Below are positions 24,824 to 38,120 of a DNA stretch of 64,000 bases, piece by piece (the first letter of the stretch is position 1; every line of letters starts with the position of its first letter). Both the position numbers and the translations under genes were made by a program. Below the pieces are notes generated by a model. It was not told the DNA's origin and ran no database searches. It saw only the letters and a program-made list of their open reading frames with translations. The DNA is from Cochliopodium minus. Taxonomy: Eukaryota; Discosea; Himatismenida; Cochliopodiidae. The stretch covers positions 148,654-212,653 of the forward strand of contig JAMYWO010000032.1 in assembly GCA_024220525.1 (NCBI GenBank), written 5' to 3'.

Positions 24824-25426
24824 ATGATTGATGGATTGTTCAGTTGGGATTTATTGTTTTATTCAACCTTGTTCTTCTTTATTTTGGTGATATTAGGAAA
24901 ATTATTCAATCCTGCTCAGAAAAGACCACTTAATATTGAAGAAACAAATAAAAAGATTGAAAATGTTATTGAAAGGAAAGTGGTATGGATAATTTTCAAA
25001 TCTTTTGGTTTTATTAATCAGTATTTCAATTATAATCTTTTCTTTTCTTGAATAATTCCAGATTCAAAAAAAGAAACAAATATTTGGAGAATATACAAAA
25101 GAAGAAGTTGAAAAACATGATAAAAAAGATGATTTATGGTTAATTATAAGAGATAGTGTTTATGATGTTACTGCATATGTTCAAGGTAAAAAATACATTT
25201 TTCATTTTGATTTTTTACCTATTTCTATCAATAATCAGATCATCCAGGGTAAATTAGAAATATTCCTTCAATTTTCTACCTTTAATTTTTTCATATTTAT
25301 AGTGGTGATTCCATAATGAATAATGCAGGAGGAGATAGTACTGAAGGTTTTTTTGGAGATCAACATCCAAAGCATGTTTTTGAATTTGTTGAAGAATATA
25401 AGATTGGGAAGCTTATTTCAAAATAA
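24824..25426 (+). CDS. Membrane-anchored cytochrome b5-domain protein
   Basis: Small haem protein with an N-terminal anchor. Four exons, 24824-24982, 25062-25185, 25239-25248 and 25303-25426, encode 138 residues. Residues 8-25 (LLFYSTLFFFILVILG) form one transmembrane helix and the rest faces the other side, probably the cytosol. The haem domain starts at YTKEEVEKHDKKDDLW, followed by DSVYDVTAYV, DHPGGDS and FGDQHPKHV, so both axial histidines (in HPGG and in DQHP) are present. Exon 3 is only 10 nt and encodes Asp-His-Pro-Gly, the first haem ligand itself. Redox partner cannot be told; N-terminally anchored b5 proteins supply electrons to lipid or sterol enzymes. It is divergent from XPC with 163 bp between. 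Confidence 0.9.
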
Positions 25427-25586
25427 ATTCAAATTTTATTTATAAAAGAAACAAAATAAAATCTTTCATGTTGTTATAATCAATAAAAAATGGTTTTGAT
25501 TTTCTCCATTTGATTCATTTAATACCTCTTTTTTTTATGTTGAAATTTTATAATAAAAAATAAAAAATAAAAATAAAAATAAAAAA

Positions 25587-28500
25587 ATGATTGAAGAAAA
25601 AGAAGAAAAGAAGGAAAAGAAACATACTATCACCGTAATAGATAATAGAACAGGGAAATCATACGAAATTCCATTGATTCGTAAGAAATAATTGAAATGT
25701 CAAAATATTTAGGCTAAATTAAATTTGAATTCAATTTTAGAAGGGAAAAATGCAATAGGTATAAACTCACTTTGTATTATTTTTTTTCACATCTTACCTT
25801 TGTAATCAGATTCTAATTCATTCAAAATATTGAAATTGAGCGAAAATGATAAGAACGGAGTAGTGTAAAATTTCATATAAAAGAATCTATTCCAAAACAA
25901 GCTATTCATTTGTTTTATTGTTTTTCATCTTTTCATCTAATTTTTTATTAAAAGATGCTTTGATCCAGGATATGTAAATACAGCATGTTGTAGATCAAAA
26001 ATTAGTTTTATAGATGGAGAAAAAGGGATATTGGAATATAGAGGATATTCAATAGAAGATTTATGCGAAAAATCAAATTTTTTGGAAGTTTCTTATCTTT
26101 TAATTTTTGGCAAGCTTCCAGATACAGAAAAATACAATGAACATGTTACCCGTGTGATGAGACATACTTTTATTCATCAAAATCTCACCGAACTCATGAA
26201 ATCTTTCAGGTTAATTTTTTCAACAAAAAATAAATTTATTTTTTCAATCAACTCCTTATGATTTTCTTTTATTTCTTTCTTATTTCTTTTTGGCTTATTA
26301 AATTTTAAAATGTATTAAATTTTTAATATTTATTATATTTATTAATTTTAATAGATATGATGCACATCCTATGGTAAGAAAAGTTTTCTTTAATTTAATT
26401 GGAATCTTAAGTAAAAAATAGGGAATGGTCATTTCTTCTATTGCTGCTGTAATCAAATTTTATTTTTTATTAATTTATTTTAATTTATTTTTTTATTATA
26501 TTTTATTATTTATTTTATTAATATATTTTATGAATATATTAATTTATTTTTATTTTAGATGAATTGTTTAATTTTAATCATTTTTATTTTATTGTATTAT
26601 TAACAAAAATGGATTAAAAGATGTCAACATTTTATCCAGACGCAAATACATCATTGAAAGGAGCAAGTATATATAAAAACAATAGTAAGTTGGTTAACAA
26701 ACAAATCTTTCGTTTATTGGGAAAAATCCCCACTATTGCTGCTTGTGCTTATCGTCATCGTATCGGGTTTTTATTTTTCTTTTTTAAAACCATTTTTTTT
26801 ATAAATTTTTTTATTATAAAGATTTATTATTCACTTAATTTATTATTAATCATTTATTTTAATCAATATAATTAATTATATATTTTTATTAATTTTGTTG
26901 TTTATTTTATTTTTATTAATTAATTAATTAATTATTATTATTTATTTTTATTAATTAATTATTTTTATTTATTTTTATTTAATTATTAATTATTTTTATT
27001 TAATTAATTTTAATTACTTATTCATTTCGTAATTGTAATGTAGGAGACCATACAACAATCCTGTTAATAATCTGAATTACACTGAAAATTTTCTGTACAT
27101 GCTTGACAGGTTTAATTTTTCTTTTTTTAAAAAAATTAAAATTTCATTTACTTTTTCTATCAATTTATTTGTTTCTTTATTTTTATAAATAATTTATTTT
27201 ATTCCAATTTATATTAATTTTAATTTTAATTTTAATTTTATATATTTTTAATTTAATTTATATTAATTTTATTTTATTATTTTTTAAAAAATAGGTTGAG
27301 CGAAACGAATTATAAACCACACCCAACTTTAGTGAAGGCACTAGATGTTCTCTTCATTCTCCATGTATTTTTTTCCCTTATTAATCTATATTCCCCCTTA
27401 TTTATCTTTATTCCCCCTTATTTATCTTTATTCCTTTATTTATCTATATTCCTTTATTTATCTATATTCCTTTATTTATCTATATTCCTTCATTTATCTA
27501 TATTCTTTTATTTATCTATATTCCTTTATTTATCTATATTCTTTTATTTATCTATATTCCTTTATTTATCTATATTCTTTTATTTATCTATATTCTTTTA
27601 TTTATCTATATTCTTTTATTTATCTATATTCCTTTATTTATCTATATTCCTTTATTTATCTATATTTATCTTTATTTCTTATTTACCTTTATTTCATCTT
27701 CCTATTTTCTATTACTTAAATTGAATAATTTCTTAATTTATTATTTATTTATTTATTATTTATTATTTATTTATTTATTATTTATTTATTTATTATTTAT
27801 TTATTTATTATTTATTTATTATTTATCAAATAAAGGCGGAACATGGGTTGAATTGTTCAACAGCTACACTTCGTCAGTTAGCGTAAAAAAAGTCCACTCT
27901 CTTTACTTACTTTTTACTTACTTTTTACTTACTCTTTACTTTCTCTTTACTTTATACAACAGATATTCTTTATTTTATTAAAACAGATATATTCTTTATT
28001 TTATTAAAACAGATATTCTTATTTATTAAAAACAGATATATTCTTTTTACTTATTAAAACAGATATATTCTTTATTTTATTAAAAACAGATATTCTTTAT
28101 TTATTAAAAACAGATATATTCTTTTTACTTATTAAAACGGATATATTCTTTTTATCTTTTAAAAAACATATCTTACTTATTAAAACAGATATAATCTTTT
28201 AAACATATATCTTTTATCTTTTTAAAACGTACGTTCTTTTTAAACTTTATTTTAATAAAAACCAAACCTTTTTAAAACATATTTTTTATTCAAATTTATT
28301 TCAAATAATAAAAAAGATCAACAGGAGTGGATCCTTATACTGCAGTTAGTGGAGCTGGTAAATTCTCAACATTTTTAATTTAATAAAATCAAATAAAATC
28401 AAATAAAATCAAATAAAATCAAATAAAACCAAATAAAATCAAACAATAAAAAATACATAAATTAAATAATAAAAAAAAAATAATAATACAATAATAATAA

Positions 28501-30120
28501 ATTAATAAAAATAATAAAATTTAAAATTAAATAATAAAATAAAATCAAATAAAAAATAAAAAGGATCTGCGTTGTATGGGGTATTTTTTCTTTTTACAAA
28601 AAAAGAATTTTATTTTTTTTAATTCCAAAATTTTGAAATAGCCTTATCATGGAGGTAACAAAAATATTCCCTTTCTACTCTTTTTTTTTTAAATTTTGAA
28701 AAAAAAAAAAGGGGCAAATGAAGCAGTGATTAGAATGTTACAAGAAATTGGAAAAGTGGAAAACATAGACGCTTTCCTCGAAAAAGTCAAAAAAAAAGAA
28801 AAAAAACTGATGGGGTATTCTTTCTTTCTTTTATTTATTTACTTTTATTTATTTCTTTTATTTATTTTTTTATTTATTTACTTTTATTTATTTACTTTTA
28901 TTTATTTCTTTTATTTATTTCTTTTATTTATTTCTTTTATTTATTTTTTTATTTATTTACTTTTATTTATTTCTTTTATTTATTTCTTTTATTTATTACT
29001 TTTATTTATTTCTTTTATTTATTTACTTTTATTTATTTCTTTTATTTATTTACTTTTATTTATTTCTTTTATTTATTTCTATTACTTTATTTCTTTTATT
29101 TATTTTTTTATTTAATTTTATAAAGTTTTATAATTTTTTTCTTTAAAAAATATTTTTGTCTTAAAAGATTTGGACACAGAATCTACAAAGCATTTGATCC
29201 AAGAGCAAAAATTCTAAAAAAAATTGCGAATGACGTTTTTGAGTTACTTGGTATCTTTTCACTATTTCTATCTTTTTTAATTTTTTATTTTTATTTTTTT
29301 ATTTTTATTTTTTATATTTATATTTACTTTTATTTTATTTTTAAATTATTTTTTAGGAGTGAACCCATTGTTAGAAATAGCATTGGAACTGGAGAACAGA
29401 GCATTAAAAGATGAGTACTTCATTACCAGAAATCTTTACCCCAACGTAAAAATTCAAAACTTTTTTTTTTAAAAAAATTTAAATTAATTGTTTCTAAAAA
29501 AGGTTGATTTTTACTCTGGGTAAAATTAAATTAATTTTTTTTTTCAATAATAAATATTAATATTATAAATATAATATATTTGATTGTTTTTTAAAACTTT
29601 TCAAAAAAAAAAAAAGGATAATATATCAAGCAATGGGATTCCCAACAGATTTTTTCCCAGTTTTGTTTTTGATTCCTAGAACAGTGGGATGGCTTGCTCA
29701 TTGGAAAGAACAAATAGAGGGAGGAGAAGAAGTAAAGATATACAGACCCAAACAACTTTACGAAGGAGACAAAGGATTGGAATACTCTCTTCTTGAAGAT
29801 AGAGGGATCAAATCTCCTATTCATTTACCAAAAGAAAATGAACGAGAAGTCATTACCTCTTCTTTTGGTAAGCAGCGAAGGTTGATCTCATTTCTTCATA
29901 TGAAAGAAAACGGACTGGAGGTAAAAAGCATTTTTTCCCTTTATAATATTCATTTTTACAATTTACTTTTTCGAAAATATTTAAAAAGATTGAAGAAGAT
30001 AAAGTGGAGTTTCAAACAAAAAATGAATACGAATATCAAACTAAAGAAACAAAGAAGGAAGAATATCAAATTCCAAAGACTTCTACTTTTTATTCTCCAA
30101 AAAAGATTGAAGAAAATTAA
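25587..30120 (+). CDS. Citrate synthase, glyoxysomal/bacterial type
   Basis: Condenses acetyl-CoA and oxaloacetate. Nineteen exons: 25587-25680, 25741-25758, 25810-25864, 25955-26209, 26355-26373, 26422-26448, 26621-26766, 27044-27109, 27295-27364, 27836-27882, 28317-28357, 28564-28580, 28642-28654, 28712-28814, 29168-29250, 29357-29445, 29503-29519, 29617-29920, 29989-30120. They give 531 residues with every phase consistent. Key motifs: [64 protein letters not shown] and NVDFYSG, so the catalytic histidines and Asp are present. The sequence follows the plant glyoxysomal form (LFILHAEH, YPNVDFYSG, AMGFP) and lacks a mitochondrial presequence; no clear PTS1 or PTS2 is seen. The last about 75 residues after the RPKQLYEG end are a charged extension not found in the family. 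Confidence 0.95.
27430..27670. repeat. 18-bp minisatellite in citrate synthase intron 9
   Basis: About 13 copies of an 18-bp unit close to TTCCTTTATTTATCTATA. Because 18 is a multiple of three, all copies share frame and create a false Leu/Tyr/Ile-rich open frame continuing from exon 9. The splice donor GTATTT at 27365 and acceptor at 27835 place the array wholly inside an intron. A TTATTTATTTATTA array follows at about 27741-27832. Confidence 0.85.
27950..28200. repeat. About 26-bp tandem repeat in citrate synthase intron 10
   Basis: Imperfect copies of a unit near TTAAAACAGATATATTCTTT, roughly eight to nine, with variable A/T runs between them. It lies between exons 10 and 11. Confidence 0.8.
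28378..28445. repeat. 10-bp (AAATAAAATC)n repeat in citrate synthase intron 11
   Basis: About six copies of the 10-bp unit, followed by general A-rich sequence to exon 12. Confidence 0.8.
28820..29110. repeat. TTTATTTATTTCTT-type repeat in citrate synthase intron 14
   Basis: Irregular tandem copies built from TTTATTTATT, CTTTTATTTATTT and TACTTTTATTT blocks fill nearly the whole 353-nt intron. Confidence 0.8.
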
Positions 30121-30159
30121 TTGGTTTTTTGATGATAAATTTGTTTTATTTTTTTTTTT

Positions 30160-33100
30160 TCAGAATTTTAAAAGATAATTTTGAATTTCATTAATAAAGA
30201 TTTGATAAATTTGCTTCAAATTGCTTGTTTCCAAGGAAGATTCTTTTCTTTTTAAATATTTTTCCAAAAGAAAGATTATATTTTGAGGATTTTTTTGGAA
30301 AACTAGAGGGATATTTTCATTTTTTGAGAAAAGTTTCAAAACAAATTCTAATTTTCCTTCTTTCAACAACCTAAACAATGAGAAAAGAAGAGAGTATCTA
30401 ATATTTTGTTGGAAAACATTATCATTTAAAAAGAAAGAATAAATTGAATCAAATATCTGATCATCATACTTTTTAAGGAAGTAATCTAAAGAAAGAGAAG
30501 AAAGAATAAGAGGGATATTATTTGTTATTTCTTTTGAGTGGTTAGGATCAAAGTGTTCAAGTGATTTCAATTTAATTTGAGGAGAACTAAACAGGAGGAA
30601 GAGGGAATGTTTCTTTTCATTTTCCCTTTCATTTAAAATTTGAAATAGAAAAGATTCTTCTTTTTCATTTAAGATAGTGTAGTTGGAAGGAAGAAAAGAA
30701 AGAGTTTCTTCCAATATTTCAACAGATAATGTGATTTCATCTTTGGAGATTAAAAGATTAAACAAATCCAACCAAAATTTATGAAATTCATCAACAACTT
30801 TAACATTCTCTTTGTTTTTGGAAAAAGATTCACAAAGACTTGAGTAAGACCAGTATTGAAGCAAAAATGCTGAGGAGTTTAGGTTTTTTATGTTTTGGAA
30901 GATTTCTTCCAAAACTTTTGATTTTTCGTCAAACAAACAAATTGAAACAGGAGAAGAAAGAGAAAGAGAGTTGGTAAGGATATCAATTGAAAAAAATAAG
31001 GAAAATTTTTCTTTAAAAAGTTTTTCCACAAAAGAATAAGATTCAAGAGAATCATTTGTTGTATCATTCAATATTTTTTCTGGTTTATAAGTTAAAGAAA
31101 AAGAAGAGGAGTAACAAAAGATTGAAAGAAAAGTTTCACAAATAAGTTTTTTGGAAGATAAACATTCTTTTTCATTTTCTAAAAACTTGAAAAAAGTTTG
31201 AAACAAAGAAGGAAAAGCAAAAGAAAGAAGAGGTTCATTGAAAATAGAGAAAATAGAAAGGAGATGATCAATGAGAAATTTCATAGAGTTTTCTTTTTTT
31301 ATTTTTTCAGTTTCTTTTTGATCAGTGAGGAGTTCTTCCATTATTGAAATATTTTTAAATTCTTCCCTGTTTTTTCTCTTGTATCTGTTCAAATTTAGTT
31401 GGAGAGAAATAAAGGAGAGAAAAAAGGAATAGTAATCAAGATTTTGTTTTTCTTTTTGAAAAAGAGAAGAAAAAGGGATGTTTAAAAAGATAAAATACTT
31501 CTTCATTATTTCTATTTCTTTTTCTCCTCTTCTTTCTTTTTCTCCTCTTTTTATTATTTGAGAATGCAAGAAGGAGAGGTGGGAAGAAGAGGTTTCTTTG
31601 AAGGAAAAAAGAAAGGAGAAAGAAGAAAGAAGGGAGGGAAAGAAAGAAAGAAGGGAAGAAGAAAGAAAAGAGGAATGTGAAGGAAAAAGAGAAGGAAAAG
31701 AGGAATGAAAAAAAGAAGAGAGAGGTAAGAGGATTTTTTTTACATTAATTCCTCTCACAATCATATTTACCATTTCTTTTTCTATTTCTAAAAAAGAAAC
31801 AGGGAGGAGTGGTGAAAAAGAAGAAAGGATCACCAACATGCTTTTTATTTCTTTAATCTCTTTTTTTTTGTTGGAAAGGGATTGAGAATAAAAAAGAGAA
31901 AGGTTTTGAAAAAGAAAACAAATTTCCCAAATCTTTTTCAACTTTTCTATTTCCTTTCTCTCTTCTTCTGTACTCTCTTTTTCATTCTCTTCTTTGTAAA
32001 GTTTTTCAATGTATTTTTTGGATTGGAGAATGAGAAAAGATTTGGAGAACATTTCTTTTTCTTTTTCTTCTTTTTCCATTTTTTTCAAGAAATCAGTTTT
32101 AAAATTGTTTTCTTCGAAAGGATAGAAGAGGTCTAGAGAGAAAGAAGAAAGGGAAGAAAGAGAAAGATGAGAAAATATTTTGTTTAATTTATTTTCTTCC
32201 CAAATGTCAGGGATAGAAGAATTTAGAGTGAAAGTAGAAGAAAGAAAAAGAAACAGTAATTCTAAAATCTCCTTTTCTCCTTCTTTTCTATCTTTTAAAA
32301 CTTTTAAATCAAAAAAAGATAAAAAGGATGAATCTTCTTCTTTATTATCATTATTCTCGTTAGTTGGAAAGAACAAGTGTAAGTAAAGAGAAAGAAGATG
32401 AGAAAAAAGATGGAGATTATGGGAAGGAGAATGCGAGGTAGTTGTTGTTTGAAGTAAATTATTTTTAAAAAAAGAAAAGAGAGAAGAATCAAATTGAATG
32501 AAATCATTCCAACCAATCCCTTCTACTTTGTTTTCTACCAAACAATGAAGGATGAGGAGGATGTTTTTTGTTTGTTTTTTCTTTTGAGAAGAAGAAAGAA
32601 AATCATGCAAAGTGGAAAAAAGGATCAATATTCTCTCATTTCCTTCTATTACTTTTTCTTTTTCTTTTTTAATTTTCTCTTTTATTTCTTTCATAATCTT
32701 TTCTTCCTCTTCTTCTCTCAATTTTACTTCTTCTTTTTTTGTTTCAAAATTTGTTTCTGTTGATTCTTTTTGTTGGGAAGAGTGAAGGTGTGAAATGGAA
32801 GGAAAAGAATAAAAAGGTAAAACAGAATTTAGAAAGTTATGGAAAAGAAAAATTATTTGATGTGTTTTCTTTGGAGTTGTTTGATTTGTTTTCTTTAGAG
32901 TTGTTTGACGTGTTGCCTTTGGAGTTGTCTCGGGAGTTATTTTGGATGTTGGAGATTCATGACTGTCAAGAAGAGAAAAGAGAAAAGAAAGGGAAAGGTT
33001 TAGTTTTGAGAAAAGAGAAAGAGAAGAAGAAAGAGAAAGGGAAGAAAGGGATTTAAAATCTTCTTTTAAAGCAGTTTCAATGAAAATAGAATCTCTATAG

Positions 33101-36100
33101 TTAGGATCAGAGATAAAACGTTGTTTATCAAAAATGAGAGGTATTTCAGTAAATTTGAGTTGAGTGTTGATGTTGATTAGTTTTTTTTTAAAATTTTCAA
33201 TAATTTCCAGTTGTGTTTCTGTAAGAAAAGAAATTTGATAATTTTCTAAAATAGAAAGATAAGAATTATAGGTGTTGGTTATGGTTGTATCATTGTTTGA
33301 AGAATCAAAAAATGAAGAAAAAAAAGAAAAGAAAGAAGAAGAAAGAAAAGGTTTGTGAGAAGAAAGAAGAGGAGAAGGGGAAAGAAGAAGGAAAAGAAAA
33401 TGAAGAGATAAAATGGAAAAAAGACAAGAATTTAGTTGTAAAGGTAAAGATGGTGAAGTTTCCAAAACTTTTTCAAAAAAAGAGGATAAAATAAAATCAT
33501 CTTCAATACATAACAAAGAAGAAAAAGTAAATTGAAAATCTCTGTATTTGAAAAAAGTGATGAAACTAATTTTCATCATTATTTCTTTTATTCTCTCTTT
33601 TTCTATCTCTTTCTTCATTTCCTCTTCCATTTCTTCATTTAAAGAAGAGTTTTTTACCATTTCTTCTTCCAAAAAGTTGTAAATGCTAATAAACAAGTTT
33701 ATTTCTTCAAAATAATCTTTTTCTTTCTCAAAAGAAGAAGAAGTAGAAGTAAAAGTAATGGAGGGAGAGAAAATGGAAGGATTCAAAAAAATATCATCCA
33801 CAGTATCAAACAAAAGATTAGAAGAAGAACTGTAATACTCTTCTATTTTCTTTAAACTTTCGAAACCTCTTTTCATTTTTTCAACAATCGATGTTTCTTC
33901 ACTATTATCTTTTAAAGAAGAAAGAGTAGAGGAATGAAGAAAATCAAGTTGATTTATTTTTTGTAAAAGAAAAAGAGAAGAATTATTTGGAAAGATATTT
34001 AAAAGATGAAAGAGAATTGTTTTTTTCTTTTCTATATCTTTGAAATTGGAATCTTCAATCAATTCCAAACTAATCAATACAATTTGTTGGATGGGTATGG
34101 ATGTATCTTTTGAGTCAATATTTTTGGGAGAGATAGAATCTTTGGGAGAGAAAGAGGAAGTATCTTCAAAGTTTGTTGAATGGAAAGAAAGAGAAGAAGT
34201 GAAAGAGGGAGGGAGAGAAGAAGATATAAGAGAAGGTTTGGTTGAAAGAGAAGAGAAAAAAGAGGAGAGAAGAAGAAAAGAAGAGAAATAATCTTTTTTT
34301 GAAAGGGAAGATTGGATCAATAAAAGATCAACTTGATGATTCGTGTTGGAAAGAGACAAAAGAGAAGAAAGTTTTGAAATAAGAGTGGAATGAGTAGAAT
34401 AGTTTGTTTGTTGTAAATAATTTTCGAAAATTTCAATTTTATTTTCCACAAATTTAAAAGGAGGAAAAATAAAGTTTTTTTGATTTAAAAACTCTATTGC
34501 TTCCAACAAGTTTTTAGATGAAAGAAGAAAAGAAGTGAAAGAAGGAAGAGAATAAAGGTAATTTATTTCCAAACATCTTTTAGCGTATAAATAAAAGTAA
34601 TCATTGTAAGATTGGGAAGATTGAAGATAGTATTGAAAACATTCGTTCATAAGTGAAATGATTTTTTTTTCATCTTTAATGTTTGAAAGGTAAGAAGAAG
34701 AAAGTTCAAATTCTCCACACAACAACAAAACTTTTATGAAGAGCATATAGGTCTCTTCCAAAGTAGAAATCTCTTCTCCCATCATTTCTCTTAATTTGAT
34801 AACCAATCTGAAATGTTCATTCCAGTTTATTTTCTCTTCTTTCTCTTCTTTTCTTCCTTTTGAGGAAAGAGTAGGAGAAGGATTGAAAAGATAGGAAATG
34901 GAATTTGAGAAAAAGTGAGAAAGAGAAGGAGAAGAAAGAAAAGAGGATAGAGAAGGGGAAGAGACTGTATTGTGGGAGAATTTGAGAGGATACAAAACAA
35001 ATTGATGAAAAAGGGAAGATAGAGAAGAAGAGGAAGACAAAAGAAAGAAAGAGAGGGGTTTTGATAAAGAATATTTTGAAAGGATTTTGTTTGAAAGGAG
35101 ATTTTTTTCAAAATTTTCCATCCTTTTGTTCAATTTCTCAACTTTAGATGGAGAAGAAGTAGAAGAAGACAATGTTTTTGGAAAACATTCTAATATTTCT
35201 TCAAATATTTTCCATTTATCAGAAAGAGGAGAAAGATAAACACATTCTAAACCTATTTCAACCATCTCTTCTTCTTTTTCTATTATTTTTTTGTGTTCAA
35301 CTTTTGGAGAACTGTTTTTTATGATCAAACAAATTACTTTCATTCCCTCTTCTGTTTTTGCTTGGGACAACATGAAAGAATTTATTGTTTTTTTTGTAAA
35401 TTCTTCTTGGGAGAGAGTGGTGTTTGAAGAAGAGGAAAAGGAAGAGAAGATCAAAGGTAAAATGTAAGAATGATAAACAAAAGAAAAAAGGTGAGGAGGA
35501 GAATGCAAAAAGAAAAGAGATAATTTATGGGAGAGAGGTAATGAAAGAAAGTGAGAAAGAGACATGTTTGGATTTTTATAATTAGAAGAATAAACGAGAA
35601 AAGAAAGTTGAAGAATGGAGTTTATAAGAGAATCCAACCCTTCTATCTTTTCTTTTTCTTTTCCATGCTCCAATAATTTTAAACTCAAATCTAATTGTCC
35701 ACTAAAAGAATCAATGTTGAGTGCTCTTTCTTTGTAAAATTCTGTCACTTGTGAAGAAGAGAGAGGATGTTGTTTTGGTTTTATTTTCTTATTTTCTTTG
35801 TTTGTAAAATTGTTGTTATGAGAAGAAAGAGAAGAGAAAGAAAGAGGGAAAGAGATGTTATTCTTTTTGAAAAGAAAAATCAACTTTTCAACAATTCTAT
35901 CTTTAAAATGAATAAAAGGAAAAGAAGAATAATCGTGTGATTCTTGTAGAGATTCCTCTTGTTTCAAAGAAAGTAAAGGTAAAAGGAAAGAGGGAAGGAA
36001 AAGAGGAAGGAAAGAATCATCCACTTTTTCCCATTTTTTCTTTTTGAAAGATTTGGAAGAGGAAGGGAGAAGAGGAATGTATTCTTCTATTGGTGTGACA

Positions 36101-37934
36101 GAAGGGATTTGAAGAAGGATGTCTGTGTGAAAAGGAAGAATTTGATCACCATGATAAGTAAACAAAAGATCCAATGCAAAAAAATTTTCTTTGGAAGCCA
36201 AAAGAAAAGAATAATCAAGTAAAGAACATTTTTTGAAAAAAGAAAAATCTTTTTCGTTGAAATTTGAAGCGAAAATGGAAAGAAAAGTTTGCAACCTCTC
36301 TTTCATTTCACAATACAAAAGAACAAACAACTCTAATATCTTTTTTTCTTCTTTATATGAAAGAGAAGAAGAAGGATCCAACACTGATTTGTACTTTAAC
36401 TCTGATTCATTTATCTCTGATTCATACTTTAATTCTGATTTACTTTCTTTATCTTCTTTATTATCTTTTTTATCTCCTTTATCTTTTATATCTTCTTTAT
36501 TATCTTTTATATCTTCTTTATTATCTTTTATATCTTCTTTATTATCTTTTTTATCTTCTTTATTATCTTTTATATCTTCTTTATTATCTTTTATATCTTC
36601 TTTATTATCTTTTATATCTTCTTTATTATCTTTTTTATCTTCTTTATTATCTTTTATATCTTCTTTATTATCTTTTATATCTTCTTTATTATCTTTTTTA
36701 CTTTCTTTATCTCCTTTATCTTCTTGTTTGTCGTTTAGGGGAGGAGAAAGGTTGTTGAGAAGGAGGGAAGCAAAGTGGAGACCAAAAAGGAGGAGGGAGG
36801 ATTGATTTTCTTGATTATCTGCTTTTCTTGTCAAACAATGAAAAAGAACAAATAATTTGTTTTCAAGTTTATTGAGAAGAAGAGAATTGTTTTGAGAAGA
36901 AAGGGGGGAATGTAACCAAATGAAAGAATAAACAAAGTCTTTTGATATTTTGTATTTTTCACAACAAAGCAAAGCTTCTTCATATCTTTTCTTTTCTAAT
37001 AGTTTGGAAAGGGTGAGAGAAAGAGTGGTACGATTCCATTTGAAAAGAGAATAGTTTGTTTTCAAATGAGTTACAAAAGAAGAAGAAAAAGACAAAGGAA
37101 GATTTAATTTGGGAAGAGAAAAGTAAGAAAGATAAGTAAACACATTTTGTTTTATTTTAGAAATGTTGGATGGTTCATTTTTCTCTTTTTCTTCTTTTTT
37201 CCAAAAATCAGCATCGTATTTATTTTCTCCTCTTCTTGACATTTTCTTTTCTGTTTCTCTTTTTTCCAAAATAAACATTTTCTCTGAAATAAACTCACTC
37301 ATTCTAATTTCTCCCTTTCCTTCTTTTCCTTTTCCCTCTTTCTCTTCTTTCTTATTCTCATTTTTATTATCGTTATTGTTATTACTATTAATGTTATTGT
37401 TATTAATATTATTATTATTAATATTGTTGTAATTATTGTTATTGTTATTGGTGTTATTGTTATTGTTATTATTATTATTATTATTATAAATATTGTTAAT
37501 ATTATTGTAATTATTATCATTATCATTATTATTATTGTTGTTATTATTATCAAGATTGATGGAATAGAGGGAGGAGAGAGAAGAGATGTTTTCGACACAA
37601 AGTAAGGAGGGAGGAGAATGTTTATTATCATTAAAACCAACAACATATATCTTTTCTTTTCCACTCATCATTATCCTCTTCTCTGACCACCATCCCACTT
37701 CCCTTATTTTCTCTTTTTTAAATAATAATAAATATTAAATAATAAATAATAAATAATAAATAATAAATAAGTAATAATAAATAAATAATAAATAATAAAT
37801 AATAAATAATAAATAAATAATAAATAATAAATAATAAATAAATAATAAATAATAAATAATAAATAATAAATTAAAAATAAAAAATAAAAAATAAAAAAAT
37901 AAAAAAAAACCTTTAATCTTGTTGAAAGTATTAA
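30160..37934 (-). CDS. NBAS-like (Sec39-domain) vesicle-tethering protein, N-terminus incomplete
   Basis: Probable homologue of NBAS, the large subunit of the NRZ/Dsl1 tether (with ZW10 and RINT1) for Golgi-to-ER vesicles. One exon, 30160-37712, encodes about 2,517 residues; a likely 24-nt exon at 37911-37934 joins in phase. The start of the big exon reads [17 protein letters not shown], like a blade of the NBAS N-terminal beta-propeller, so an upstream part should exist but is not in the window. Further matches: [31 protein letters not shown] and the Sec39 start [26 protein letters not shown] with [17 protein letters not shown]. The protein is very rich in Ser, Phe, Leu and Lys. It has an Asn tract near residue 60-110 and a Lys/Glu/Asp repeat near residue 325-420. 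Human NBAS is 2,371 residues. Its stop is 39 bp from the citrate synthase stop. Confidence 0.72.
36440..36730. repeat. 21-bp coding minisatellite in the NBAS-like gene
   Basis: About 13 head-to-tail copies of a 21-bp unit (plus strand near TCTTCTTTATTATCTTTTATA) encode the heptapeptide Lys-Glu-Asp-Ile/Lys-Lys-Asp-Asn on the minus strand. Frame is kept. The repeat is a charged linker between helical regions. Confidence 0.9.
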
Positions 37935-38120
37935 CTAAAAAATAAAAAATGATAATAACAAAAAGTATATTAAAGTATCATAAAAAATAATCAAAATAAA
38001 AAATAAAATAAAAAATAAAATAAAAAATAAAAAATAAAATAAAAAATAAAATAAAAAATAAAAGAAAAAATAAAATAAAAAATAAAATAAAAAATAAAAA
38101 TAAAAATAAAAAAAATAAAA
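37727..38120. repeat. A-rich tandem repeats between the NBAS-like and phosphodiesterase genes
   Basis: Two arrays, AAATAATAAATAAT-type at 37727-37868 and AAAATAAAAAATA-type at about 37985-38118, separated by the 24-nt putative exon. Both neighbouring genes lack their 5' coding part on the far side of these arrays, so the region may be a wrong assembly join. Confidence 0.8.

Noticed and set aside
27296-27724. Long open frame rich in Leu, Tyr, Ile and Ser continuing from a citrate synthase exon
   Set aside because: It is produced by an 18-bp satellite inside an intron; a GT donor follows the last family residue and the next exon resumes in phase at 27836.
36233-36805. Plus-strand Leu/Ser repeat frames opposite the NBAS-like gene
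   Set aside because: Shadow of the 21-bp coding minisatellite, whose unit length keeps all frames open.
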